Under the pieces are notes generated by a model, which ran no database searches, had not been told where the DNA came from, and was given only the letters and a program-made list of their open reading frames with translations. From Onchocerca lupi (taxonomy: Eukaryota; Nematoda; Chromadorea; Rhabditida; Onchocercidae): 64,000 bases of DNA. The position numbers were made by a program, and so were the translations under genes. Below are positions 50,965-62,960 of this stretch, one piece after another. The first letter of the stretch is position 1, and every line of letters starts with the position of its first letter. The stretch lies in NCBI GenBank assembly GCA_028564675.1, contig JAOVVO010000009.1:1-64000 (forward strand). Reading direction: 5' to 3'.

Positions 50965-52030
50965 CATATCACTAAAAATACTTCAAAATTTGGTGTCAGA
51001 AAAATTATTGAACAAAAAGAAATAATACTTTATGTAATTCTTAAAATAGCTTTCAGAGTTTGAATCTGATAAGTTACTTGTTTAAAAGTAAAATCCTTAT
51101 ACCAAATCACTGGTAACGGAAAATTTGTTATTAAAAACTCATCACTAAGAAAATTCTTGTCAAAAAATAGAAGTAACTTTAAAATTTATGACATTTAAGA
51201 GAAATCTAAAAGAATTACAATAAGAAAAGAGGAACCATTTATTACGAAGAATTTTTATAATCCATTCGATTTTTAGATTTACATTTTAAATCTTGAATTC
51301 CATAGTTCGAAATATGAATAAATTGAAAATGCATAGTTCATGCAACTTTTATCTTTGATAAAGAAATCCAACAAGTTGATTCAGACCAGGGATTCTAAAT
51401 ACTGATCAGCTTATTTTTAACTAGCTCTTAACATTGAGTTATTCATAATCCGTAATGTTGTTTAGACGAAGTAATCAGTAATTTATCGAAATGATAGCAT
51501 TGGTTTTAATAGTTGACTAAAATGGATGGGCTAGAGGGATTCTAGGGTGAAGAAATAAAGCGTAGCAATGTTGGATAACACTCAAACCGTTTAACTTCAG
51601 ACGGCAACACGGTTTGAAACGTTGCCCATCAACGCACAGCTTTCTTGCTTTTTTACAATGTCGAAATAAATGCTTTATGTTTTTGCTTCACATCAGCAGA
51701 GCAGAATCATTGCTGGATTCAGAAAGTGTGAAGCACATAAAAACCAATGCTCATATTAGGGCTATTTAAGCATTTTCGTGATGCCTAATTATGTGATGCC
51801 TTGCAGCAGATACCGACATGAGATTTTGCGCTAAAATGGCTACTTATTGTAAAAATGAGCTTTGCACGAATTTCTGCTGCTAATTTAAAATAATCCACAG
51901 TAAGTACAAAAATGTATGAACAAAGTGGGAATAGCATGTGAAAGAGTAAAAACAATTAAAAATTAAAACAATTTAAATCCCTTTAATATGCACCGAACAA
52001 ATAATCTCAATTTTTTTTTTTAAATCAAAA
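50965..52030. other. No feature recognised
   Basis: AT-rich spacer downstream of the SPRED-type gene; nothing supported. Confidence 0.6.
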
Positions 52031-52168
52031 TCATTCCTTAGTGACGCAGTTCACTTGGATGATGTGACGACATCGATATGTGGATACTTCATTCTGATCA
52101 TTCTTCACGCACTCTACAGCTGTACTAAGTGAAAGAAGTAGAAGCATAACGTAAGAGCTGACGTGCAT
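52031..52168 (-). CDS. Possible small secreted cysteine peptide
   Basis: On the minus strand ATG at 52168 opens 45 residues to TGA: a hydrophobic leader (MHVSSYVMLLLLSLSTAVEC) and a polar part with three cysteines in total (VEC, YRC, VNC). The patch is less AT-rich than its surroundings. A neuropeptide, antimicrobial-like or other secreted peptide is conceivable, as is a first or last exon of a larger gene. There is no family match, and no splice evidence. Confidence 0.3.
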   Translation of the reverse strand: MHVSSYVMLLLLSLSTAVECVKNDQNEVSTYRCRHIIQVNCVTKE

Positions 52169-52609
52169 GCTTGGTGACGAATACTGACTGCAACGTTGTA
52201 GAAAGTGCAGGAAGAGATGAGACTGCAAGATTCTGTCATAATGGCATCAGAAAATGATATGTGATGTTGCTATTAGGGTAATTTTTTTTGTTTCTTTCTT
52301 TGTGGATTAATTTCTCTTTCCAGTCCATTGTTAAAATATCTCGTAGATTCTGAATCCAAGAGAAAGAATCATAGAGCTGGACCTCTAAAGAGGTTCAAAA
52401 TGTCTAGTAGTGCCGTAAAACGATGCCCTTAACAGATATACACAAGGAAAACATGATGTAATTTTTAAGCATGCAGCAGCACAAAGTCGCATCTTCTCCT
52501 ACACATTTTACGATGTCTTCGTTGCTTCTTTGCAATTCAAAACGTCTTCAGTGTATATGTTGTGTTCATTTTTGATGATTTTTTGTTCTTTACCTACCGC
52601 ATTTACTAG
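52169..52609. other. No feature recognised
   Basis: Short ATG frames at 52409 (11 codons) and 52515 (about 20 codons) cannot be joined in phase to the exon at 52610. Nothing else seen. Confidence 0.5.
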
Positions 52610-52705
52610 AAACGATCGATGACACTGCTAAGTAGCAATGAGCGACAGCGTATTTGCGATCTTTCTGATGACCCAATTTATGGCTATCTTTTACGTCCGA
52701 AATGA
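52610..52705 (+). CDS. Possible terminal exon, unknown
   Basis: After a TTTACTAG acceptor a 31-codon frame runs in phase 0 to TGA and encodes a well-mixed peptide (SNERQRICDLSDDPIYGYLL). The region is less AT-rich than its flanks. No upstream partner exon was found, so this is only a candidate gene end. Confidence 0.25.
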   Translation, partial: KRSMTLLSSNERQRICDLSDDPIYGYLLRPK

Positions 52706-53412
52706 AGAGGATGAACTAATAATAATATATTCAAATAATTTTCTTCCAATCTGAACAGATATCAAGAACTTGCAGGGCATAAAAGGAGGTAATAATTATG
52801 AGTAATACTATTCGGTTAGAAATCTTTTTTATAATTCCGTCATCTATTAACCTAATGAAGCAGTCAGAAATATTCGCAATCAATTCTGATTAATGCTGAC
52901 ACAGTTCACTTATTTATCTGTTGATTGATTGAATTGCTAACCTAAAACGGAATTCGATTTCGATAAATTAAAATAAAATTTTGTACTTTAAAATATTTTG
53001 CACTTATCCATTGAATTGATCATTCATATCAAAGTTTTCGTCGCGAAGAGAGAAAAAAGCCAAGAAGAAAAACACTTCAAAATTCCGAAGTTCTGATTTA
53101 AGTCAGAATTCCAAATGTAATCTAAGTATGATCATAAAAAATGAAGAAGAGTCAAGTTCCATATAGAATCTATAACAATTAACAAACGCGCTAGTGTTAA
53201 TGAGGATTTGGCTTTCAACGGACTAAAAAAACAGCAGACACTCTTATCATTAAAACAGTGCCATGCAATGAACATTCTTCCCAGTCTTGAAGTGATAAGA
53301 ATTGATCGTCACATCTCTCCTCCTATCTTCTAGAAATAAGGGGAAAATCAACGAAAGTTATATTGAAATTGGGCAAATCAATATTTCATTAATAAATATA
53401 TATTCTTAATAG
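52706..53412. other. No feature recognised
   Basis: AT-rich spacer; may contain 5' exons of the Ig-like candidate that follows, but none is evident. Confidence 0.5.
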
Positions 53413-54020
53413 GAAATTCAAACAATTTATGTTTTTGAAGAAACCGAAAAGTACTACTTATCGTGTGAAAGTTCGAATCTGAAAAATTTAAGTTTTTTAC
53501 TTGTGTTTCTCATAAACTGATATAAAGCGGTGAAAAGTGTAAGAAGGAAGGATTATACAATATTTCAATGAGAACATGTTCGTCTAAGATTGAAAATTCA
53601 AGTCATTTTAAGTGTAAGACTGAAAATTCGTGTTGGAACGTTTCAAGTAAAACAATTTCCCTACATCTCACCGTATCGAATAGCTCCAATTACTACTGTA
53701 TTGGTAGGTTTTATGTTAAAATAATGCCGATATTCAAATTACCAATCATTAAGAAATCTATATGCTTGTGTGGAATATTCAGTTCAGAATGGAATTTAGA
53801 AATTTGTTAAATCAGAACACACGTAATTCAGATATATACGCTTTATCATTCATTATTGGTTGTTTTTGTCATTGTAAAATATCGAAATTACTTATTTTTC
53901 CTTCTTATTTCACCACAATCTATCATGACTGACATTATTACTAAACATTGTAACTGACCATAATAAAAAGTACATTTGTAAGGTTTTGGAGATTTCGGAC
54001 AAAGATCCTGGGAATCGTAG
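53413..54020 (+). CDS. Possible single Ig-like domain protein, partial
   Basis: Exon 53413 to about 53491 encodes EIQTIYVFEETEKYYLSCES, like the first half of an immunoglobulin fold with its first cysteine. The exon ending at 53703 (donor GTAGGT) encodes CKKEGLYNIS and TISLHLTVSNSSNYYC, like the last strands with the second cysteine in Y-x-C. Phases between these two exons do not agree for the simplest junction, so the middle is unsure. A terminal exon 53983-54020 joins the second in phase 1 and stops after about 12 residues. Secreted or surface Ig proteins are common in worms; the start codon and any signal peptide were not found. Confidence 0.35.
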
Positions 54021-55509
54021 ATCAAGACACTTCGTCTGTGAAGTGTGGCTGAACTGTTTATTATCGATGCTTATACGCTTTTTCAGTGTTAAGTATGTGA
54101 AAGAAGCAATAGTTTCTTCAGATTATCTATTCTTTGAACACAGGAATCTGTATTTCGGAAGAATATTAGCCATTGTTTAGAGACAAATTTCGGGCCTTCA
54201 AGGTAGGGAAATTTGAGGTCAGTGGTGGAACACATTAGGATTGTTTTTCGTACAGACAGAGCAGCGATAGATTAGTTTCATGTGCTCATAAGCCATCCTA
54301 ATAGTTAGTCAAACTGTAGTTAATAAAATTTTTGCCGAAGAAGTTGCTACACAGATTGTATTGCATCACATTAACTAAGAATTTAAATCAGCTAATCACC
54401 AACCAATATACAACCTGAATTCTTCTTTCTAAACTAAATTTCAACTATACAATGGTACTCCTGGCCAATTATGGCCAATTGAACCAGTTCTATTTTCATG
54501 GTGACACTACTGTTAGAGCAAGGGCTGTGATTTTTTGGGTCAGTGGAAGAAATGAAGGGGGGAGGCAAAGTAATGCAGATATTTGTTATTTTCTGCAGTG
54601 GTTTGGCATTCGTTTTATGTTAATTTTTGATTAAAACTTTTAATTAAGTTGGCAGTAATTCATTACTTTGTTTTCACGTTACATTATTTTAATTTATTAC
54701 TTGCTCTCTTGATAAATTCTGGAGGAAATGAAGGGAGATAATTAAGATGGACATGAAGTTACCCGCTACTGTTCTCCCGATTATCTTCTAATCTGCGACA
54801 AACTCTTTTTTAAATTATTTCCCTGTTAGTTTACGAAAGGCTAATTTTAAATTGTGAAGCAGTTGATATAGTTAATACTATCGAAGGATGAATAAATTTG
54901 CGATTGTTGAATAGAATGGAGTGATACCATGATACTACAGATTCCAGAGCGAATGGAGATCCATCTGCAGTAATGTCATATACTTTCAGCCTTTCAAATT
55001 CAAAATAAGAAATCCATTCTTCTAAAATAATAATCGATGTAATAGAGAAATATTTAACTTAAAGAAATTTGTAATATCAAACTAATCATTGCTTTCTGTT
55101 TCCAACAGTTTAAAAACGGACCGGGACTATTATGGGGATTTTTAATGATTTTATGATGATAAAGTTACTTTCCTAGATTATACCTGTATTTGGAGACGAA
55201 TTATAGTATAAATCTTTGCTGACATCTTCGGATAGTCTTTACTTGAATTATGTGATTAAAGCGTAAATATTGACCAGAAATCCCCATTCCTTAGTGGCCT
55301 GGCCAGTTGCACTACTACAAGGTATAGATAGTCTGCTAAAGGATCATTCATTTGCCGATACTATGAATCGAAATTATGATGTGACATGGGAGCATTTATA
55401 AACAGAAAAGCGAATTATTAGGTATGTAGTGTTCTTATATTATTATTGTTTATATGATATAATTTGTGAGATATTAGTATTACATGCTTCAACAGAGTTG
55501 TAGTTTCAG
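54021..55509. other. Spacer with one exon-like stretch (55295-55401)
   Basis: After a CATTCCTTAG acceptor at 55295 the frame encodes AWPVALLQGIDSLL and DVTWEHL and then meets TAA. A one-base shift would carry it to a GTATGT donor whose phase fits the exon at 55510. It may be the first part of the next gene, with a frameshift, or a pseudo-exon. A frame at 54452-54634 has no support. Confidence 0.35.
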
Positions 55510-55532
55510 TAGAATTCTGGAACTCCTTTCAA

Positions 55533-55983
55533 ATGACTTTTTCTGAAGGAAAAACGGTGAATACAGGAAAATCGTTTTTCGCAAGAAAATGGAAACGTTA
55601 TTCATTTTATAGTCTTATTGGTTTTGCAGGTAAAAATTTTAATCATACTTTTTGTATTATTATTATTATTGTTTGCCAACATATCTATTCGTTACGACTA
55701 TTTATTTAGGTCCGTAGAAATTATGCTTCTTTCTATTCAAAATTTCCCTACTGGATGATCTTATTTTTCATTTTTCTTTCTTTTAATAAATTCCTCTTAT
55801 TAGAAATAAATATTTGATGCTTTAGTTTGGCACTACATTTACTATACAATCGAGTTCAATGAAAACGTCAGGAAAGCACAGGAGCGACGAGATATGGCAT
55901 ATATTCATTGGTTAAAAAAGCAGTTCCCAATGTTGCGGCAATATGGTATTCCATATAGGGAAAGCTCAGTGAACGAAAAATGA
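55533..55983 (+). CDS. Small single-span membrane protein, perhaps mitochondrial
   Basis: Exons 55533-55629 (the open part begins at 55510 after TTTCAG) and 55826-55983 (after GATGCTTTAG) join in phase 1. From the ATG at 55533 this gives 84 residues: a basic start (FFARKWKRYSFYSLIGFAV) running into one membrane span, then a charged helix (RKAQERRDMAYIHWLKKQF) and a short tail. Basic N terminus, one span and charged helix recall accessory subunits of mitochondrial respiratory complexes such as NDUFC2, especially if the upstream stretch at 55295 belongs to it, but I do not have a firm match. Splice-phase agreement makes coding likely; the true start may lie upstream. Confidence 0.5.
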
Positions 55984-56897
55984 TCTTTAGGTATCAAAAT
56001 TAAGCGATTCTTGAATGCTCAAAAAAATGTAAAGTTTTTACAAGTTCATAAGAAATTACAATCACACACTGCATTTTTGTTGTGATTTTTATTATGTAAT
56101 AAAATTTCAAATCTTAATTTCTGCTACATATAGAGCACAATCCCTACGAAATATGTTGGTGATAAGCATGGTGTAAATATAATTGAAATTAATGTAATAA
56201 TAAAGTCTCATTCTCGAAAATTTCAATAAGCTTGGCGACTGATTAAATTTTTCAACAAAATTAAACATAGAATTGAGAACTGTGCAAATGTGGGATAGGA
56301 AAAGAAACAGAGATTTGGAAAAAAAATGTTTTTGGTTTAGCCTAATTTATTAAAATTTGTAAATTAATAAAAACGAATTTGGATCCACACATCTTTCAAT
56401 GATGGAATTAGAAAGCAGTCATCTTCAGTCGGAATAAGAATGTTGGTATATGCCTTAATTGCTTGTAAAATTAGCATGCTTGTATTGAATATCAAATAAA
56501 GTGTATTTGGGACTGCATTTCAGGGTTTGGGATTCAAAAAGACGTAGATTCATATAAATTTTTTAATTTACAATTCAGAAATTATAAATTTATATTCTCT
56601 AAAGCTGTTAAGCAATGTTTGTTAAACGTATCCATCTACCATGGAGAAATAAATGCATTACGGGCATTAAGATATTTCGGTTCACTCAGCTGTTATATCA
56701 AAATTGCTCATCTTTAACTATTCCAACAAGTATTTTGGGCTTAAATCAAAAGCTTAACTGTTGTAAAGGTGAGAAATTAAATTAAGACTTGATTTTGTTC
56801 CAAAAATCAGTGTTTCTTGAAGGGTAGCTTTATATATTTTATGGGTCGAATTCTGAAACGGTGTACAATTCGAGGAAACAAGTGAATTTGAATGTTT
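55984..56897. other. Intergenic, no feature recognised
   Basis: AT-rich DNA between two convergent genes (plus-strand gene ending 55983, minus-strand gene ending 56898). Probably holds both 3' ends; no clear structure. Confidence 0.6.
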
Positions 56898-57902
56898 TCA
56901 CATTGGTAATTTGTAATGCTGTTCCGCAGACTTCTGAATCCATTGTCGTTGCTTTCGAACAATTCGTAGTGATTTAATCCAATAGAGTGATGCCGAGATA
57001 AATATTACTATAAGCTGAACAGCATATAAAGAGAAGACACCACTAAACCAGAACTTGTAGTAGAGCTGTCGTAATAAAGTAAGAAAGAAGCAGAAGACTG
57101 AAATCAAAATTGAATGAATAGCAGTCACTGATAGTGTCAAATTTTACATTTAAAAAAATAATAGTTGAAAGGAATAGAAAAGTGTTCAAAAAAGTTTCTC
57201 TAGTATCGATAGCTAGAAGATTGCTCAACTTTCGGAATTTTCAAGAAGAGATACCGAAAAACTTTCTCCATGATTATTCTATAGATAATCCAATCTAGTA
57301 TTCACCTAATGGCAGTCTGGAGTGAACAGTATATAATGAAAGGGAGCAAAAGATAAGGCTGCTTATGACGTATTTCTCTCAGAAGCATAATGACGATAAT
57401 GGTGCTGATAGAAGTTGACACTATTAATGAGCCTGAAAAAAAATACTGTTTGAAACATACTTTTAAAAAATTCTGAAAAATACGAATGACTGGTGGAGGA
57501 TTGGAGGCCGGAACAGAAAATTGTTAATTTCAACTAAAAAGATCAATAGCGAGGACAAGAGTTTATTGATTTTTTTCTCAGATCTCCTCTGCCTAGAAGC
57601 TAAGAGCCATTAGATTAAAAGAAATTTTTGTCACCATTAACCAAACTCCATTTCAATTCATTCAGCTCTCTTTTCTTTTCTTAAGTGAACTGTTTGGTAA
57701 TATTGTCACAATTTACAAATTTCTCAGAAAAAATCTTTTGAAACAACTGACCATAGTAAGCAATATTCCACAGTGCTTGATAATGGCTGTAATCCCAAAT
57801 AGCCAAAGCCAATACAGGAGAAGTGATAACACTTAATAGGAATATTCTGGCAATGATATTTGTTAATAACTGCAACTTTCTCTCTTCCATCTCCACTTCC
57901 AT
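56898..57902 (-). CDS. Four-span membrane protein, unknown nematode-type
   Basis: On the minus strand, exons 57902-57752 (ATG; donor GTCAGT), 57432-57306 (donor GTGAAT) and 57042-56898 join with agreeing phases (1 and 2) to give 140 residues. Four hydrophobic segments are seen: IARIFLLSVITSPVLALAI, SLIVSTSISTIIVIMLL, YLLLPFIIYCSLQTAI and FSLYAVQLIVIFISASLYW, with a short loop LREIRHKQ between the second and third and a basic, Gln-rich cytoplasmic tail. This tetraspan layout, with an R-x-x-x-PYLLLPFI-like third span, is common among small nematode four-span families. The function is unknown. A longer third exon starting near 57140 is an alternative but breaks phase. Confidence 0.6.
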
Positions 57903-58352
57903 GTTTACAAAGCGAAAACTCTTGTAACGTATTCACTTCTATATTTCGTGAAGTATTTAATTTTAAAGACATTAGTAAAATAATTATTATAAAGCGAAAT
58001 ATGTAACAGCTAATAAAAAAGATGTGAAAAAGCTATGAGATATCAGAAGACGAATCAAGAATGAAAAGGAAAAAAAAAGCGAAGTTCCGCTGACAATATC
58101 TTGAAGAAAAAAAGCAAATAAACGAATAAAAATCGCAGCTGTCGCATTACATTTTCCTAATTTCTGTATACTCCAGCTTATACAGCATATATTGAAAATT
58201 TTGAGCATGAAACTTAATCTCAGAGTTGATACTTTCAAAATAATAATGAGTATTTATTTCCTAACAAGTATTTTAAAATAATTTCCATGCAATAATGATG
58301 ATAATAATATTAAGAATGCATTATCACAATATATTTTCGATTGCTGTCACAT
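57903..58352. other. Spacer between two minus-strand candidates
   Basis: It likely contains the promoter of the four-span gene. An 83-residue hydrophobic frame at 57987-58238 (minus) is built largely from T/C-rich sequence and is not supported by splice sites. Confidence 0.5.
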
Positions 58353-59213
58353 TCAATATCTAGCATTAATTGTAGTAGTAGAATAATAAATCACATACAT
58401 TTTTAGTGAAAGTAATTTAATAAGAAGTTTCAGCCAGGTGCAGATCATTTCACTGGCAGAAACTGTCGCCAGCCAAAAAAAAAAGGAAAATAATGAGAAT
58501 TTTTTAGTCCTTCAGATCAGAAGTTAATTCAAATCTTTTAGTGAAAATACCAATAAATTTTAGAAGTCATCAAAATTTTTTTATTTTAAAACAACAACAT
58601 TTCAGAACTTCAGCGGAACAGTGGGATTTTACAACTGCGATGAGGATCTAATCAAACATCTCGCTCAAATTATTTTCAAAACAAGTCATGTATTTGTATT
58701 GCACTATTACCAGGAAAGAAAAATTACAAAGTGACCACAGAAATGAATGATTATAATGACTTGACATGTGATCGCATTTCAATGATATTACAAAAATAGT
58801 CAAATCTTTCTATAGCTTATACATTAAACGAAACATACGATTGAATGAACAAATAAATTGAAGATAATAATTGCGGTTGAGAAATAATAATGCCAGGCAA
58901 AAAAAAGTTACGATAAGATGCTACCGTTTCAAGTTTGTTCAACAGAACATGAAAGTGTGTTTACATCAATGAATATTTGCACATTTAAAATATCGTTTAT
59001 GTTCAGGAATCACAACAACTAACCTCTATGTATCATATTAATTCTGATGTTTGCCTTTATCATATCTTTTAAAATATGCAAGATGCTTGTAAGGTTAGTA
59101 AATGCCACGAGGATTTCATTAGTGCTGTAAGTTATTCTAATTGTACGCCTTTCTTGTATATCTTTCTGGTGCAGTATTACAGTTCCTTCTATCTCTTTAA
59201 AAATAAGTAGCAT
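58353..59213 (-). CDS. Possible small two-exon protein, unknown
   Basis: On the minus strand exon 59213-59024 begins with ATG directly after an AATACAG acceptor, so it may also be internal. It ends at GTTAGT and encodes a soluble-looking peptide (MLLIFKEIEGTVILHQKDIQ start, then STNEILVAFTNLTSIL). Exon 58462-58353 follows a T-rich acceptor (GGCGACAG) and joins in phase 1 to a TGA stop, with SASEMICTWLKLLIKLL. Total 99 residues if complete. No domain recognised. The intron is 561 bp. Phase agreement supports it, but both parts are short enough for chance. Confidence 0.3.
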
Positions 59214-60685
59214 CTGTATTTTAAATATTATTTCATTGCAAACTGTGCTGAACGATTACGCGAGATAACGACATCTCCGCTCGGTTAGATAAATTTTGTT
59301 GAAACTGCTTCGCACCAATGTAAACATTACAGCGACGTGCTTTGCCTAATTGATCGGAAAGTATTTTATTGGAAGTATATTTTTAATTTTTTTATTTTTT
59401 GAAAAGATTGTGACAAAAGAATATAGTAAAGTTACTTTAGTATTGAAGAGGAAAATGTCGAATAGTACGCAGAAAGAAATTTAGGCAAAAAACATTCAAT
59501 GGTGAAGTAGGCGATATTGTAGGACTGCAGAAAGCGAAAAGTTGGGTAACATATCAACTCGAATGCAAGTGGAAGTTTTAATGAATTATTATAAAAATAC
59601 ATAAATGTAGCCTAAGCAAGCGCAGGATAATAGGCCTTCAATGAAATATTACGGTTACAAATGGAATATTAGTGATATTTATCAGAATTCTTAATTTAAA
59701 ATAAGGAATATGAGTTATCAGCAGTGAGGAAAGTGTGTTCTTGTGGCAATAATGAAGGGCAAAATGAAAGGATAAAATAAAGAATATAAGAAATTGCCGA
59801 TAAAATCTGGTGAGAAATGACAAAAAACCTCTTCCACTTCTAGCTGAAAACAACTATGAATAAAACTTCAATATTTAATATTAATAAGAATTAAAAGAAG
59901 GAGAACCTTCGTTTATCTCTTTTATAATAGCATTCACACAATTAACTGAAAAAATGAATATTTGAATAAACTATTCGAAAAGATGAGAATGAAAACAGAA
60001 AGCTCAAGAAATAATTTTAAAAAATTTTCGATTCATTTTTTGCTTTTTGCCCATTTTGCTCCTACCACTCATAATTAAATTAGATGAAATCAATCAAATG
60101 ATGGAAATGGAAAGCTAAATCACAAATAAATACATTCTCTATTTTTAAACTAATGTCAATTGGATATCAAAATGATTAATTGTAATAGATCAGCAAGATT
60201 AAAGAACTTTCGTCTGTCGAAAGCAACTTATCTTCTATTTAGCAGTGGTGTATCTTTCTTACTTTTGCCATCTCTTGTTCCTTCACTTATGTGATATTGG
60301 CAAGTTAATCTGATAATGACTGACAAGAGAAAATGAAGCAAAAAACAAGGGATAAGGAAATGCATGGAAAGAAAAAAAAAAGGCAAGTAAAGAGAAATTA
60401 ACAAAAAATTGTTAATATTGCTTCTTGAGAATTCTATTTTTGCTTGCATCTTTTCGAATAGCTCATTTATATATTCATATTTAAATTAGTTGCAAGAATG
60501 TGATTATAACGAAAATGAATGAATCTCTCCGCTTAATTCTTACTTATTAAATATTGAAATATTAAATACTAAAATTTTAATCGTAGTTGTTTGCAACAGA
60601 AGCGGAATTGGTTTTTTTGGCATTTCCATCGAATTTCATCGTCAATCCTTCGTTTCTTTTATTTTATCCTTTCATTTTATTTTTT
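59214..60685. other. No gene recognised
   Basis: AT-rich spacer. A minus-strand frame at 60228-60449 is hydrophobic mainly because of a T/C-rich tract and was not accepted. Nothing else seen. Confidence 0.55.
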
Positions 60686-60710
60686 CTAGCTGGAACCGGC
60701 CACGCTTCGC
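60686..60710 (-). mobile_element. Helitron 3' end, reversed
   Basis: Read on the minus strand the sequence ends GGCCGGTTCCAGCTAG, preceded by GCGAAGC. A GC-rich hairpin-capable stretch ending in CTAG is the usual Helitron 3' end. It lies about 120 bp before a plus-strand 5' end, so two elements abut in opposite orientation, or one was rearranged. Confidence 0.7.
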
Positions 60711-60832
60711 TCGTCCGGCTTCATAGACTATATAAATATAAATAAAAAGTCTACATAAATATATAGACTATATATTTATATACATACTATATACTGTATA
60801 TATAGACTATACTATAAATAGACTATTTAAGG

Positions 60833-62960
60833 TCTACATAAATAAAAATGTCAGTGTTCGTTTGTTCAAAATCTTAAACCTCCGAAAGTCTTGAAGCACG
60901 CGCCTTATAAATATTAATTTAAAATCTTAGATATCGGAAAGTCCTTACCTATTGCTTTGAAATTTTGACACAATTTTGCATTCAAATACGTGCATGTTTT
61001 TATATACGCGTTGCTGAAGCTCAGTGATTAAGTGGGAAAAAAGGAAATAGAAAATGCATGTTTCCAGTTTTTGGTAAAAAAAAACTGATACTTCATGATT
61101 GATTTGTGGTTTGATTGGATTGAAAATTGATTCTTGCTATTATGATTCGGCTAGGTCAGCAATAAATGTGAGGAGGCTTTTTGTGTTTTTTGTGATAGAG
61201 ATGAATACTGTTGAGAAAGGTTTTATTGATTGATGAAGAGTGATTCTTCGTAATAAACAATCATCACAGAAAATGCAGGCGAATTGATCATTGGATTATT
61301 CTTTTCTGTTTCGTTGATAGAGAAGAATACTATTCAAGTGAATTTCGGATTGTTGCTACTGTTGCATCGCTTTGAACTGAACCGGAATCCTTGGAACTCC
61401 GAACTGTTGCTGTTCCTGCGTCGATCTTTGTCGTTTATCTGTGAATTGGAGCGTTTCGGCGGCAAATATGTTTGTCGTCACTTTGAAACTGTGTCGCGCC
61501 ACTTCGCCTGCAATACTTCTTGATCAGCGTCAAACATTACTCCGTGTTCAGCAATCACGCAATTATAATCGCCCTTCATTCCGATACAACCCAGTTGATG
61601 ATTATAGTTTGAGCCCGCATGTTCCCATCAGCACTATGATTGAGGTATGCCCTTATTGCAAGGCTCTGAAATTCAACGGAGAAACGAAAGGAATGTGTTG
61701 CGCCGCGGAAAAATTAAACTACCTCAACTTGAAGAACTACTAGAGCCATTGAAACTTTGCTTGCCAGATAAACCGCCGAATCAATGCGTTTCCTATCTAA
61801 ACTCAGAAAATACAACTCGTGCTTCCAAATGACATCGTTCGGCGCAGAAATCGTAACAACATAATTAATGCCAACTTTCAAAGTGAAAGGAAAAATTTAT
61901 CATGAAGCCGCCTCCCTGCTTCCGTTGCCAGATGGTCAGCATAAATTCCTACAAATGTATTTCATCGGTGATAGCAATGATGAATTGAATGCACGCTGTG
62001 GAATTAATACCGACAAAAGATCGTTTCCCAATTACAACAGCTTTCTTACGAAAAAAACAATTTAGTGTGTTTGTTCAAAACAGTAATTGATATGATGCCA
62101 TCTGATACACATAAGATTGTCATTCATGCTCACAAAACGCCTGCTGGAGAATATGTGCGAAGATTCAATGCTCCAACTATAGGCGAAGTGACAATTGCTA
62201 TGGTCGGAGATCAATTCCAACCTAGAGATATTGCTCTTCATTTGCGAAACAATGAATTGACAAAAATTGCAGAAACTCATCAATGCTACGATGCTTTGCA
62301 ATATCCAATCATTTTTTGGGATAGTGCTGATGGATATCATTTCAACGTTAAGATGATAAATCCTGTCAGTGGTGAAGAAAAAAATAGGAAATGCAACGCA
62401 ATGAACTATTATCCATACCGAATAATGATTCGAGAGAATGAAGACAATCACATTTTGAAATACCGTCAGTTGTTTCACCAATATATCGTGGATTGTATGC
62501 AAAAATGAAAACAGAACGTTTGATATCCATCCGTTTGAATCAGACCAAGCTTCGGTCTAAAGAATAGATTCAGTTGCGAGATGCAGTTGTAAATGATAGT
62601 AATACAACTAACGTTGGAAGACTAACTATTTTGCCATCTTCATGTACAGGCAGTACACATCATTTGCATGAATACGCTTAAGATGCAATCGCACAGGTTC
62701 GCTAATACCTAATAAGTAGGTCCAGACCTATTTATTACATTCACATGCAGTCCAACTTGGGATGATATACAAAATCTTTTACTTCCTAGGCAATTGCCGA
62801 TGGATAGGCATGATATCACAGCACGTGTTTTCAGACAGAAGCTGAAATCGCTGATGGATTTCATGGTAAAACATGAAGTATTTAGATCTGTGCGCTGCTG
62901 GTTGTACTCAGTAAAATGGCAGGAGAGAGAACTGCCACATGCACATATACTAATCTAGGC
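60833..62960 (+). mobile_element. Decayed autonomous Helitron, 5' half
   Basis: A TC-starting 5' end (TCTACATAAATAAAAATG at 60833, followed by TTCGTTTGTTCAAAATC) leads to an untranslated part and then the Helitron-like N-terminal region of a Rep/helicase protein, broken over several frames. 61441-61743 carries the CPYCKALKFNGE zinc pair; 61647-61832 has GKIKLPQLEELLEP; 61868-62065 has ASLLPLPDGQHKFLQMYF; 62065-62508 has HKTPAGEYVRRFNAPTIGEV and MIRENEDNHILKYRQLFHQY. From 62509 to 62960 further matches (RLNQTKLRSKE, LTILPSSCTGS, LPHAHILI) are full of stops. The Rep HUH centre beyond this point and the helicase are absent. The coding DNA is less AT-rich than its flanks. It cannot move by itself. 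Confidence 0.88.

Noticed and set aside
57043..57228. Alternative reading of the third exon of the four-span gene
   Set aside because: It ends in a stop before the last span and its phases do not match the good GTGAAT donor of the second exon.
60228..60449. 73-residue minus-strand frame with a strong hydrophobic stretch
   Set aside because: The stretch derives from a T/C-rich tract; nothing else supports a gene.
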